DNA of 64,000 nucleotides from Marinobacter bohaiensis. Its GTDB lineage: Bacteria; Pseudomonadota; Gammaproteobacteria; Pseudomonadales; Oleiphilaceae. Positions within the stretch are counted from its first letter, which is position 1. Each line of letters opens with the position of its first letter. This document shows, piece after piece, positions 35,872 through 44,450 of the stretch. A program made the translations under genes and the position numbers. The DNA is taken from assembly GCF_003258515.1 (NCBI RefSeq), contig NZ_QGEH01000001.1:248001-312000 (forward strand). The letters are read 5' to 3'. The notes under the pieces are model-generated. The model made no database searches, was not told the origin of the DNA, and saw only the letters and a program-made list of their open reading frames with translations.

Positions 35872-36753
35872 TTACAGCAGGTTGTTCTCTTTCAGGAACG
35901 ACTCGGCCACCTTCTCGATGGTTTGCTTCTCCACGTCGACCTGGGCGTTCAGGCCGGCCATGGTGTCGTCGTTCAGCAGGGCGGACAGCTGGTTCATTTG
36001 CGCCGCCAGTTCCGGATTGGCGTCCAGCGTCTCCTGACGCACGACCGGGGTCAGCGCGTAGGCCGGGAAGTAACCCTTGTCGTCTTCCAGCACGCGGAAA
36101 TTGAACGCCTGGATGCGGCCGTCGGTGGCGAATACCAGGCCGACTTCCACCTGGCCGTCACGCAGGGCCGGGTAGACGAGGCCGGAATCCATGCGCTTGA
36201 TCTGCGGGCGCGCAAAGCGGAAATCGTATTCCTGCTGCAGGGGGCGCAGGCCGTCTTCGCGGGCGTAGAACTCGGCGTTGCAGGCGAAGGTCAGGTCGTC
36301 GCCGTCGTTCACGGCGGCGGCCAGGTCGCTGATGGTCTCGATGCCGCGCTCGGCCGCGTCGTCTTCACGCATGGCCAGGGCATAGGTGTTGTTCGCGTCG
36401 GAGGGCTCCAGCCACACCAGGTCTTTCTCGCCGTCCAGTTCCTTGACGGTACTGTAGGTCTCTTCCGGGGACAGGCGCTCGGTGATGTCGTTGTAGTTGA
36501 TCAGCGAGGTGCCGGTGTATTCCCAATAAAGGTCGATCTGGCCGTTTTCCTGGGCCTGGCGCAGCACGGCGGAGCCCATGCCGGCGCGTTTGTCGACGTC
36601 GTAGCCCAGGCCGTCCAGATACTGGGCGGTCATGCTCGCCAGCACTTGTTGCTCGGTGAAGTTCTTGCCGCCCACCACGACGTCGTCGGCGGCGGCCACG
36701 GTGGATGCCGCGGCCAGGACCATGGCCATTACGGGTTTGATGAATCGTTTCAT
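35872..36753 (-). CDS. Osmolyte ABC importer substrate-binding protein (OpuCC/OsmF-like)
   Basis: 293 residues with a signal peptide (MKRFIKPVMAMVLAAASTVAAA) and no lipobox, so free in the periplasm. OpuAC-type domain: VVVGGKNFTEQQVLASMTAQYL, YWEYTGTSLINYN, DANNTYALAMRE, RFARPQIKRMDSGLVYPALRDGQVEVGLVFATDGRI. The YWEYTGT and GxVFxTDGRI segments are family hallmarks for quaternary-amine binding. Part of a four-gene transporter; the ligand (betaine, choline, carnitine, DMSP or another) cannot be named. Confidence 0.9.
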   Translation of the reverse strand: MKRFIKPVMAMVLAAASTVAAADDVVVGGKNFTEQQVLASMTAQYLDGLGYDVDKRAGMGSAVLRQAQENGQIDLYWEYTGTSLINYNDITERLSPEETYSTVKELDGEKDLVWLEPSDANNTYALAMREDDAAERGIETISDLAAAVNDGDDLTFACNAEFYAREDGLRPLQQEYDFRFARPQIKRMDSGLVYPALRDGQVEVGLVFATDGRIQAFNFRVLEDDKGYFPAYALTPVVRQETLDANPELAAQMNQLSALLNDDTMAGLNAQVDVEKQTIEKVAESFLKENNLL

Positions 36754-36832
36754 GAGCCTTGCCTCTTCTGTGTTTTTTGATGTGTCCGGCAGCGCCGGAT
36801 GGGTTCTGGATGCGTTTTCGGTTCGGTTTGCC

Positions 36833-37564
36833 TCAGGCGCGGGACGGGTTCACTTCCCGCGGTACGATCAGGAACGCCGCCAGGGCGACCAGCGCGTCCA
36901 CCACAATCGCGAGCAGCGCCGTGGGGATGGCCCCGGCCAGCATCATCACCGGGTCGTACAGGTCGATGCCGGTGAAGATCAGTTCGCCCAGACCGCCGGC
37001 GCCGATCAGGAACGCCAGCGGTACGGTGCCCACGTTCAGGGTCAGCGCGGTGCGAATGCCGGCGAAAATGACGTAGAGGGCGTTGGGCAGCTCCACCTTG
37101 ATCAGCCGCTGCAGCGGCGACATGCCGATGCCCGCGGCGGCCTCGATCAGCGCCGGCGACACGTCCTTGAGGCCGGCGTAGGTGTTGCGGGTGATCGGCA
37201 GCAGGGTGGCCACGAACAGGCCGAACACCGCCGGCAGCGTGCCGATGCCCAGGAAACTCATGGACAGCGCCAGCACCGCCAGGGTGGGGATGGTGGTGCC
37301 CACGTTCAGGCCCTGCATCAGGGTTTCGGCGTAGCGGTCCATGGCCGGGCGCGACAGCACGATGCCCAGCGGAATGGCGATCAGGATGGCCAGACCGCCG
37401 GAGATGGCCGTCAGCCACAGGTGCTGCTTGGCCAGGTATTCCACGTCCGGCAGGTAATAGAGGAAGTCATCCAGCACACCGCTGGACTGGGCCCAGACGC
37501 CGGCGGCGAAGATGGCGACCAGCAGCGCGAACCGGCCGATGCCCTTGAAGTACTGTATCGGCAT
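36833..37564 (-). CDS. Osmolyte ABC importer permease
   Basis: 243 residues, six or seven membrane helices and the binding-protein-dependent transport loop SPALIEAAAGIGMSPLQRLIKVELPNAL (EAA motif EAAAGIGMSPLQRL). YLAKQHLWLTAISGGLAILIAIPLGIVLSR is typical of OpuCB/OpuCD/YehW permeases. Lies 3 bases after the ATPase gene stop, so it is co-translated with it. Pairs with the second permease upstream in the operon. Confidence 0.92.
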   Translation of the reverse strand: MPIQYFKGIGRFALLVAIFAAGVWAQSSGVLDDFLYYLPDVEYLAKQHLWLTAISGGLAILIAIPLGIVLSRPAMDRYAETLMQGLNVGTTIPTLAVLALSMSFLGIGTLPAVFGLFVATLLPITRNTYAGLKDVSPALIEAAAGIGMSPLQRLIKVELPNALYVIFAGIRTALTLNVGTVPLAFLIGAGGLGELIFTGIDLYDPVMMLAGAIPTALLAIVVDALVALAAFLIVPREVNPSRA

Positions 37565-37567
37565 GGA

Positions 37568-38752
37568 TTACTCCCCCGCCTGGTTCGCTTCCGGGGCGAT
37601 GCCGGCTTCCGCCCCGGCGGTCGGCGCGCCGGCCAGCGAGCGGTAACGTGAGCCCAGGTGGCGGGTGATGGCGCGCTGGGTGATCTGGCCGCACAGGCGG
37701 CCTTCGGCGTTGACGCAGGGCATCCATGTCATGTCGTGGGCGAACATCAGGGAGGCGACCTTGCGCAGGTCGTCGTCCAGTCCGACCACGGTGTGGATGC
37801 TCTCGTAGTGATCGCGGCAATAGCCCTGGGTGGTGCGCGCCAGGGCCTTGTCGATCAGGCCGATGGGCTGGTGCTTGTCGTTCACCATCACCACGCAGTT
37901 GAGGTAGCCGTGCTCCTCGATGCGCTTGTAGGCGGTCTCCAGGGTGTCGTCCGGGCGCACGTAGCCGATTTTCTCGCTGGCCAGCTCGTGGACCTTGACC
38001 AGGTTGAGGCGCTTCAGGGCCCGGTCCTCGCCCAGGAAGGACTCGACGAACTCGTTCTTGGGGGCGGCCAGCAGCTCGTCCGGTTCGGAGTACTGCACCA
38101 GTTTGCCGGTACGGAAAATGGCGATGCGATCGCCCATCTTGATGGCTTCGTCGATGTCGTGGCTGACGAACATGATGGTTTTCTTGAGCTCTTTCTGCAT
38201 GGCCAGGAACTCGTCCTGGATCACCGCCCGGTTGATCGGGTCGATGGCGCCGAACGGCTCGTCCATCAGCATCACGGGGGGATCCGCCGCCAGCGCCCGG
38301 GCCACGCCCACGCGCTGCTGCTGCCCGCCGGACAGCTCGCTGGGGTAGCGCTTGAGGAAGGTGGAGGCGTCCAGGGCGATCATGTCCATCATTTCGCGGG
38401 CGCGCTTGAGGAAGCGGGCCTTGTCCCAGCCCAGCAGCTTGGGCACAACCGTGATGTTTTCCTCGATGGTCATGTTGGGAAACAGGCCGATCTGCTGGAT
38501 CACGTAGCCGATGTTGCGGCGCAGCTCCTGGGTGTTCAGGTCGCTGGTGTCCTCGCCGTTGATCAGCACCCGCCCGGAGGTGGACGGCACGATGCGGTTG
38601 ATCATCTTCAGGGTGGTGGTCTTACCGCAGCCCGACGGGCCCAGCAGCACGCAGATTTCCCCCTTCGGCACCGTCATGTTGATGTGGTCGGCAGCGGTGA
38701 CCGGACCTTTCGGGGTTTCGAAAATCTTGGTCAGGTTCTCGAGTTGAATCAT
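37568..38752 (-). CDS. Osmolyte ABC importer ATPase with CBS domains (OpuCA/ProV-like)
   Basis: 394 residues. NBD with Walker A GPSGCGKTT, Q-loop YVIQQIGLFPNMT, signature LSGGQQQRVGVARALAADP, Walker B VMLMDEPFGAIDPI and switch His in FVSHDIDEA. The C-terminal 120 residues form a CBS pair (YVRPDDTLETAYKRIEEHGYLNCVVMV and VVGLDDDLRKVASLMFAHDMTWMPCV), which in OpuA/OpuC sense ionic strength or cyclic di-AMP. This points to osmotically regulated uptake. Second gene of the transport operon. Confidence 0.94.
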   Translation of the reverse strand: MIQLENLTKIFETPKGPVTAADHINMTVPKGEICVLLGPSGCGKTTTLKMINRIVPSTSGRVLINGEDTSDLNTQELRRNIGYVIQQIGLFPNMTIEENITVVPKLLGWDKARFLKRAREMMDMIALDASTFLKRYPSELSGGQQQRVGVARALAADPPVMLMDEPFGAIDPINRAVIQDEFLAMQKELKKTIMFVSHDIDEAIKMGDRIAIFRTGKLVQYSEPDELLAAPKNEFVESFLGEDRALKRLNLVKVHELASEKIGYVRPDDTLETAYKRIEEHGYLNCVVMVNDKHQPIGLIDKALARTTQGYCRDHYESIHTVVGLDDDLRKVASLMFAHDMTWMPCVNAEGRLCGQITQRAITRHLGSRYRSLAGAPTAGAEAGIAPEANQAGE

Positions 38753-38789
38753 CGAATAATCCTTGGTCGGTAAAGCGGGGCCGAACGGT

Positions 38790-39455
38790 TCAGACGGCGG
38801 ACGTGGCAGCGCCCATGCCTTTCGGGGTGAGGCGCTTCTGGATGGCCAGCAGGCCGTAGTCGGCGATGATCGCCAGCAGGCTCACCGCGACCGCGCCCAC
38901 AATGAGCTGGCGCGGGTCGGACTGGGAAATGCCGCGGCTGATAAAGGTGCCCAGGCCGCCAGCGCCGATATAGGCGGCGATGGCCATGACGCCGATGTTG
39001 AGCACCACGGCGGTGCGGACGCCGGCCATGATGACCGGTACGGCCAGCGGGATTTCCACCATGCGCAGGCGCTGGTTGCCGCTCATGCCGATGCCCCGGG
39101 CCGCTTCGCGCAGGGCCGGGTCGACGTTGTTAATGGCGGTGTAGGTGTTGCGGATGATCGGCAGCTGCGAGTAGAGCAGTACCGCGATCACCGCCGGCAC
39201 GTAACCGATGCCGTGGCCGATCATCGACAGCACCGGAATCATGATGCCGAACAGGGCAATCGACGGGATGGTCACGATGATCGACGCCACGTAGAGGACA
39301 TACCGGGCGATGCGCTCGTTCTTGGTGATGGCGATGCCGATGGGCACGCCGGTCACGGTCGCCAGGCCCACGGCCACGAACACCAGGGCGATGTGCTCGA
39401 GCGTCCGGGTTGTCAGCAGCCCCATATTGTCGAGCGCGTACTGGATCAGTTCCAC
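38790..39455 (-). CDS. Osmolyte ABC importer permease (first gene of operon)
   Basis: About 221 residues, taking the GTG at 39455, which has AGGAG 9 bases upstream; a frame extending to 39536 would add a hydrophilic, unlike-family leader. Six helices and the EAA loop DPALREAARGIGMSGNQRLRMVEIPLAV, then VLNIGVMAIAAYIGAGGLGTFI, as in OpuCB-type permeases. Ends 37 bases before the ATPase start. Heads a minus-strand run of permease, ATPase, permease, binding protein, MmgE/PrpD and nitrilase genes. Confidence 0.9.
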   Translation of the reverse strand: MELIQYALDNMGLLTTRTLEHIALVFVAVGLATVTGVPIGIAITKNERIARYVLYVASIIVTIPSIALFGIMIPVLSMIGHGIGYVPAVIAVLLYSQLPIIRNTYTAINNVDPALREAARGIGMSGNQRLRMVEIPLAVPVIMAGVRTAVVLNIGVMAIAAYIGAGGLGTFISRGISQSDPRQLIVGAVAVSLLAIIADYGLLAIQKRLTPKGMGAATSAV

Positions 39456-39782
39456 CAGATCGGTCTCCTGCAGTCTCGGGTAATCAGCGGGCGAAGCCCC
39501 TTCAGTATAGAACGGGCGGCCAGAGTATCCGGGCACGGCGTGACGCGTCGGTTGTGCCCGGCGGAAAGCTTTTTACCCTAACAAAAGCGTCGCGTTAATA
39601 CAGGCGATAGTTATTAGTAATTGAAATAAATCTGATTGCAGGATCGAATCTGTTTTCTCGCTTTCGACGGATAAATCGATTTAAAACATGTATTTGATGG
39701 ATGTTTTGCCGTCGGGCCAGAAATCGCCCATCGCTTAATTATTTTGAGATGCTATAACGGATTCGTTTAGTGGGCGAAGCAA
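39456..39782. promoter_or_regulatory. AT-rich promoter region of the osmolyte importer operon
   Basis: 327 bases between the importer operon and the end of the LysR gene. From about 39580 to 39770 it is strikingly AT-rich for this genome (for example the stretch around GCGTTAATACAGGCG and GATAAATCGATTTAAAAC), which suggests the promoter and perhaps binding sites for a nucleoid or osmotic regulator. No individual box is assigned. Confidence 0.5.
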
Positions 39783-40640
39783 TCAGGCCGTGTCCTCCGC
39801 CTGGTGCACGACGCTGGTCAGGGTGTCGCAGAAGGCCTCGTAGGCCTCGCTGGAATGGGCCGGCGAGCGGTGGATCTCCACCTCCACGAGCCCCAGGTCC
39901 GGCAGTGCCGCCGATTCCGGCGCCACCACACAGCCTTCCGGCACGCTGCGGGGCGTCTTGATGGTCATCGCCAGCCCCGACTGCACCGGCAGGTTGACGC
40001 CGGTCGGTGAGTAGCTGGTATAGCGCACGTTCCAGCGGAAGCCGGCGCGACCCAGGGCCGCCACCGCGTGGGCGCGGAAGATGCAGCCCTCCGGGTTCAG
40101 GGCCAGGGGCAGCACGTCCCAGTCGTCCAGGGTCTTGCCCCGGGCCAGGGTCCAGACCAGCGGTTCGGTGGCGATGAACTGGCCGGTGCGGGTGGGGGAG
40201 TGGCGGATCGCCAGCACCACGTCGAGCAATCCTTCCTGGAACAGATCCACCAGCCGTGAGCTCACACCGCAGGTCAGCTCCAGGCGCACGGTCGGGTACT
40301 GCCGCGCGAACTGGTCGAGGAATTCCGGCAGGTACGCCATCGCCTGCTCCTCGGTGATCCCCAGGCGAATCAGCTCCCCCTGGCGGTCGGCGCCCATCTC
40401 CTGGCGGGCCTCATCTTCCAGCTTCAGCATGTGCCGCGCGTAGGGCAGCAGGCGGCTGCCGGCGGGCGTCAGGGCGACGCTGCGGCGGGTGCGTTGCAGC
40501 AGGGTTTCCCCCATCTGATCTTCCAGGCGTTTGATCTGGAGGCTGACGGCGGACTGGGTGCGGTGGAGGACTTTGGCGGCGGCGCTGAAGCCCTGACTTT
40601 CCGCGACGGCGACGAAGGTTCTGAGCAGTTGGGTATCCAT
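39783..40640 (-). CDS. LysR-family transcriptional regulator
   Basis: 285 residues. The N-terminal winged helix is textbook: LLRTFVAVAESQGFSAAAKVLHRTQSAVSLQIKRLEDQMGETLLQRTRRSVALTPAG spans about residues 4-60. The effector domain begins near 90 (LIRLGITEEQAMAYLPEFL). It is divergent from the dioxygenase operon across a 104-base gap with an AT-rich palindrome, so it most likely controls that operon. It could also act on the importer operon downstream of it. Effector unknown, presumably the imported solute or a breakdown product. Confidence 0.92.
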   Translation of the reverse strand: MDTQLLRTFVAVAESQGFSAAAKVLHRTQSAVSLQIKRLEDQMGETLLQRTRRSVALTPAGSRLLPYARHMLKLEDEARQEMGADRQGELIRLGITEEQAMAYLPEFLDQFARQYPTVRLELTCGVSSRLVDLFQEGLLDVVLAIRHSPTRTGQFIATEPLVWTLARGKTLDDWDVLPLALNPEGCIFRAHAVAALGRAGFRWNVRYTSYSPTGVNLPVQSGLAMTIKTPRSVPEGCVVAPESAALPDLGLVEVEIHRSPAHSSEAYEAFCDTLTSVVHQAEDTA

Positions 40641-40644
40641 TCAC

Positions 40645-40663
40645 TTATTTTAAGTTGAAATAA
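40645..40663. promoter_or_regulatory. Candidate LysR operator
   Basis: TTATTT at 40645-40650 and AAATAA at 40658-40663 form a dyad around TAAGTTG in the short divergent gap between the LysR gene and the dioxygenase operon, compatible with the T-N11-A rule for LysR sites. A second AT-rich stretch (GTTAAAGATTAATTTC) follows and may hold the -35/-10 region. Confidence 0.5.
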
Positions 40664-40744
40664 AACAGATGTTAAAGATTAATTTCACTAATTTCTGGGA
40701 GGGCCATAGGGTAAAAAGACGTTTCCAACACCAAGGAGTTTCAC

Positions 40745-41626
40745 GTGCAAGCCGAAGCAATCAGTGCGGTGTCGTCACCGCTTGATGCCCTGATCGATAC
40801 CGACCGCTACCCCATCCGCAATCTGGATTCCGAGGCCGGGCAGGCCCTGCTGGCCCGCTGCCACGCCCAACTGGCCGACGATGGCTGTGTGGTACTCGAC
40901 GGCTTTGTACGCCAGCAAGCCCTGGACCGCCTGGAGCGGGAAACCGAGCGCCTGTCGCCGGATGCCCACTACAACCAGACCGAGACCAACCCGTACAACT
41001 GCGATGCCGACCCGTCCCTGCCGGACTCGCACCCGAAGAATCGGTTCGACGACCGCACCAACGGCTTCGTGGCCGGCGATCGCATCGACCAGGAAACCAT
41101 CGTCCGCCAGGTCTACCAGGACCCGGATTTCCAGAGCTTCATCGCGTCGGTGGTGGGCATGAAGGCAATCCACCAGTACGCCGACCCGCTGGCGGACCTG
41201 GTGATCAACGTGCTGCGCGAAGGCTGCCAGCATCCGTGGCACTACGACACCAACGAATTCATCGTCACCATGATGACCCGCCAGTCCCACGGTGGTGGCC
41301 AGTTCCAGTATGCGCCGGGCATTCGCAGCCAGGCCGGCGAGAACTACGACGCCGTCGAGCAGGTGCTGGACGGCGACCACCGCACCGTCAAGAAGCTGGA
41401 TCTCCAGCCCGGCGACCTGCAGGTGTTCTTCGGCCGCTACTCCCTGCACCGGGTCACGCCGGTGGAAGGCGAGAAAGAGCGCCACACCGTGATCTTCGCC
41501 TACGCCAAGGAGCCCGGTTTCATCGGCCGCCCGGAACGGGCCCAGCGTATCTTCGGCCGTATGGCGCCGATTCACGAACAGTTGCTGGAACAGGGCCTGA
41601 CCCGCAGCGACAACCTGGCCGACTGA
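40745..41626 (+). CDS. Fe(II)/2-oxoglutarate-dependent oxygenase (ArpA/BesD-like)
   Basis: 293 residues, GTG start with AAGGAG 6 bases upstream. Facial triad: H166 and D168 in PWHYDTNEF and distal H235 in YSLHRVTPVEG; R246 in ERHTVIFAY would bind 2-oxoglutarate. The HxD form predicts a hydroxylase or desaturase. Halogenases of the related BesD/HalD group replace the Asp with Gly, which is not so here. Related enzymes act on free amino acids. The MTRQSHGGGQFQYAPGIRS region between metal residues should form part of the substrate pocket. First gene of a three-gene operon (18 bases to the next), divergent from LysR. Substrate unknown; a zwitterionic osmolyte or amino acid is a reasonable guess from context. 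Confidence 0.85.
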   Translation: MQAEAISAVSSPLDALIDTDRYPIRNLDSEAGQALLARCHAQLADDGCVVLDGFVRQQALDRLERETERLSPDAHYNQTETNPYNCDADPSLPDSHPKNRFDDRTNGFVAGDRIDQETIVRQVYQDPDFQSFIASVVGMKAIHQYADPLADLVINVLREGCQHPWHYDTNEFIVTMMTRQSHGGGQFQYAPGIRSQAGENYDAVEQVLDGDHRTVKKLDLQPGDLQVFFGRYSLHRVTPVEGEKERHTVIFAYAKEPGFIGRPERAQRIFGRMAPIHEQLLEQGLTRSDNLAD

Positions 41627-41644
41627 TCCGCAGGAGATTGATCC

Positions 41645-42919
41645 ATGAGTATCGTAGAAACCCAGCCGCTGACGGATAACGAGCCGGATTCGATTCCGGT
41701 GGTGCCGTCGGCGCCGGTCGCCAACGGCGACAGCATCCCCACCGCGTTCGACCCGAAACAGCTCCGGGCCGGTCGCCTGGCGCGCCTGCGCACCATGATG
41801 CGCGAGCAGGGCTACGCCGCGGTGATCCTGTTTGATCCGTACAACCAGCGCTACGCCACCGGCTCACGCAACATGTTCGGCTACTTCCTGCGTAATTCCA
41901 CGCGCTACATCTATGTGCCGCTGGAAGGCCCGGTGATCCTGTTCGAATACCCGGGCAGCGCCCACGTCTCCATGGGCCTGGAGACCATCGACGAGTCCCG
42001 GACCTCACAGGTGGTGTGGTCGGCGGTGAACCAGCGCGACGGCCTGTCCAGCGACCCGTTCGGTGTGGAGATCGCCGAGCTGGTGGCCGAGCACGGCCGC
42101 GGCAACCGCAAGGTGGGGCTGGACCGCTGCGCCCTGAACCTGGCGCGCTCCCTGGAAGCCCAGGGCCTCGAAGTGTTCGACTGCATGCAGGATATCCTGC
42201 ACTGCCGCCGCATCAAGACGCCGGAAGAGATCGCCTGTCTGGCCCAGTCCATGGCCGGCAGCGAGGCCGCCGTGGCGCGGGTGGAAGCGGCGATCCGGCC
42301 GGGCATCACCGAGAACGAGCTGTTCGCCGAACTCTATGGCGAAGTGATCCGCCAGGGTGGCGAGTTCATCGAGACCCGGCTGCTGAACTCCGGCCCGCGC
42401 ACCAACCCCTGGTTCAACGAGGCCAGCGACCGGGTGATCCGCCCGGGCGAACTGGTGGCGCTGGACACCGACACCATCGGTATCCACGGCTACTACTCCG
42501 ACTTCTCCCGCACCTTCCACGTGGGCCCGGGCAAGCCTACCGGCTACCAGAAGTCGCTCTACCGCATGGCCTACGAGCAGGTGCACCACAACATGGACCT
42601 GCTGGGCCCGGGGGTGGAATACCGCGAGATCGCCGAGAAGGCCTGGAAGATCCCCGAACGCTTCCTGAATCGCCGCTACCCCAGCATCATCCACGGCGTC
42701 GGCATGCACGGCGAAACCCCGCTGGTGGCGCACCACATGGACTTCGACCGCTTCTCCAAGGACGGCGTCCTGGAGCCGGGCATGGTGGTGTCCGTGGAGA
42801 GCTACATCGGCGAGGAAGGCCAGCAGGACGGCGTCAAGCTGGAGGAAGAGGTGGTCATCACCGAGACCGGTTACCAGAAGCTGTCCCGCTACCCATTCAG
42901 CGAAGCCCTGCTGGGCTGA
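41645..42919 (+). CDS. M24-family metalloenzyme, DddP-like
   Basis: 424 residues of the creatinase/prolidase fold. Many segments match DddP-type DMSP lyases as I remember them: VILFDPYNQRYATGSRNM, GGEFIETRLLNSGPRTNPWF, LDTDTIG, YSDFSRTFHVG, IIHGVGMHGETPLV and LEPGMVVSVESYIGE. Metal ligand candidates D274, D276, D286, H350, E385 and E400 have the same spacing as D295, D297, D307, H371, E406 and E421 in Ruegeria DddP. The DddP catalytic base D377 corresponds to G356 here. So the fold and metal site are kept but the lyase base is gone, and the activity may be hydrolysis or cleavage of another substrate. Ordinary Xaa-Pro peptidase is the less specific alternative. Middle gene of the operon. Confidence 0.8.
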   Translation: MSIVETQPLTDNEPDSIPVVPSAPVANGDSIPTAFDPKQLRAGRLARLRTMMREQGYAAVILFDPYNQRYATGSRNMFGYFLRNSTRYIYVPLEGPVILFEYPGSAHVSMGLETIDESRTSQVVWSAVNQRDGLSSDPFGVEIAELVAEHGRGNRKVGLDRCALNLARSLEAQGLEVFDCMQDILHCRRIKTPEEIACLAQSMAGSEAAVARVEAAIRPGITENELFAELYGEVIRQGGEFIETRLLNSGPRTNPWFNEASDRVIRPGELVALDTDTIGIHGYYSDFSRTFHVGPGKPTGYQKSLYRMAYEQVHHNMDLLGPGVEYREIAEKAWKIPERFLNRRYPSIIHGVGMHGETPLVAHHMDFDRFSKDGVLEPGMVVSVESYIGEEGQQDGVKLEEEVVITETGYQKLSRYPFSEALLG

Positions 42920-42938
42920 TCGACACAGGAAAGCACCC

Positions 42939-44432
42939 ATGACGAACGTATCCCATCGCATCGCCGGTGAGCCGGTCAGCACGCCGGCCACCCTCGATGT
43001 CTTCAACCCGGCCGACGGTCAGGTGATCCGCCAGGTGGCCCTGGCCGATACCGATCTGGTCAACGACGTGATCCGCATCGCCCGCGAGGCCCAGCCGGCC
43101 TGGCAGGCCACGCCGCCGGCCAGACGCGCCCAGGTGATGTTTCGCTTCAAGGCCCTGCTGGAGCGCGACGCCGCGGAGATCGCCCGGCTGATCAGCGAAG
43201 AACACGGCAAGACCCTCGACGACGCCCTGGGCGAGCTGCGCCGCGGCATCGAGAACGTTGAATACGCCTGCGGCGTGCCGGAGTTGCTGAAAGGCGACTA
43301 CTCCCACGACGCCGGCCCGCGCATCGACAGCTTCTCCAACCACCAGCCGGTGGGCGTGGTGGCGGGCATCACCCCGTTCAACTTCCCGGCCATGGTGCCG
43401 CTGTGGATGTTCCCCATGGCCATCGCCTGCGGCAACAGCTTTATCCTCAAACCGTCCGAGCAGGTGCCGTCGACGGCGGTGAAGATGGCGGACCTGCTGC
43501 AGGAAGCCGGCCTGCCGGAAGGCGTGTTCAATGTCGTCCACGGGCAGCGCGAAGTGGTCGAGCAGCTGATCGACGCGCCCGACGTACGCGCCCTGAGCTT
43601 CGTGGGGTCCACGCCGGTCGCCCGGGCTCTCTACGAGGGCGGCACCCGCAACGGCAAGCGCGTCCAGGCCCTGGGCGGCGCCAAGAACCACGCCGTGGTG
43701 CTGCCGGACGCCAACCTGGACAACGCCGCCAACGCCCTGATCGGCGCCGCCTACGGCAGTGCCGGCGAACGCTGCATGGCGATTTCCGTGGCGGTCTGCG
43801 TGGGCGATGAAACCGCCGACGCGCTGGTGGACAAGGTCGTCGCACGGGCTCGTGACCTGAACGTTGGCCCGGGCACCGAGGACGGCATGGATATGGGTCC
43901 GCTGATCAACGCCGGCCACCGGGACAAGGTGTTCGCTTACCTGAACGCGGGCGTGGAGGCCGGCGCCGAGCTGGTGCTGGACGGCCGCGAGCACCCCATG
44001 GTGAGCCACTCCGACGGTTACTACCTCGGCCCCACGCTGTTCGACCGGGTCAAGGCGGACATGAGCATCTACACCGATGAGATCTTCGGCCCGGTGCTCT
44101 GCGTGGTGCGGGTCAGCAGCCTGGATGAGGCCATCCGGCTGATCAACGCCCACCGCTACGGCAACGGCACCTGCGTGTTCACCCAGAGCGGCGAAGCCGG
44201 CCGGGTGTTTGCCGACGCCATCGAAGTGGGCATGGTGGGCATCAACGTCCCGCTGCCGGTGCCGGCGGCCTACCACAGCTTCGGCGGCTGGAAGGAATCC
44301 CTGTTCGGCGACCTGCACGCCTACGGGCCCGACTCGGTGCGTTTCTACACCCGCCGCAAGGCCGTCACCCAGCGCTGGCCCTCCAGCGAGCATACCGACG
44401 TGGTGCGCCTCACCTTCCCGGCCAGTTCCTGA
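42939..44432 (+). CDS. (Methyl)malonate-semialdehyde dehydrogenase, CoA-acylating (MmsA/DddC-like)
   Basis: 497 residues. Aldehyde dehydrogenase fold with MMSDH features: GVVAGITPFNFPAMVPLWMFPMA, ALSFVGSTPVA, and the active site GSAGERCMAISVAVCVG with the catalytic Cys in ERCM. Near the end GMVGINVPLPVPAAYHSFGGWKESLFGD is the MMSDH hallmark (GINVPIPVP). Converts methylmalonate semialdehyde to propionyl-CoA or malonate semialdehyde to acetyl-CoA with NAD and CoA. No valine-degradation or inositol genes are nearby, so here it probably finishes the pathway begun by the oxygenase and the M24 enzyme. DddC of DMSP catabolism is in the same family. 19 bases after the M24 stop. Confidence 0.93.
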   Translation: MTNVSHRIAGEPVSTPATLDVFNPADGQVIRQVALADTDLVNDVIRIAREAQPAWQATPPARRAQVMFRFKALLERDAAEIARLISEEHGKTLDDALGELRRGIENVEYACGVPELLKGDYSHDAGPRIDSFSNHQPVGVVAGITPFNFPAMVPLWMFPMAIACGNSFILKPSEQVPSTAVKMADLLQEAGLPEGVFNVVHGQREVVEQLIDAPDVRALSFVGSTPVARALYEGGTRNGKRVQALGGAKNHAVVLPDANLDNAANALIGAAYGSAGERCMAISVAVCVGDETADALVDKVVARARDLNVGPGTEDGMDMGPLINAGHRDKVFAYLNAGVEAGAELVLDGREHPMVSHSDGYYLGPTLFDRVKADMSIYTDEIFGPVLCVVRVSSLDEAIRLINAHRYGNGTCVFTQSGEAGRVFADAIEVGMVGINVPLPVPAAYHSFGGWKESLFGDLHAYGPDSVRFYTRRKAVTQRWPSSEHTDVVRLTFPASS

Positions 44433-44450
44433 TGGCCGCAGCCGGCGGCC

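Noticed and set aside
41645-42919. Calling the M24 protein a proven DMSP lyase or an ectoine hydrolase
   Set aside because: The DddP base is replaced by Gly and ectoine-hydrolase neighbours (DoeB, DoeC, DoeD) are missing, so only DddP-like is justified.
44434-44450. GGCCGC/GCGGCC hairpin between the semialdehyde dehydrogenase and RNase Z genes
   Set aside because: Only 6 bp of stem and followed by TTAATT rather than a T-run; too weak to call a terminator.
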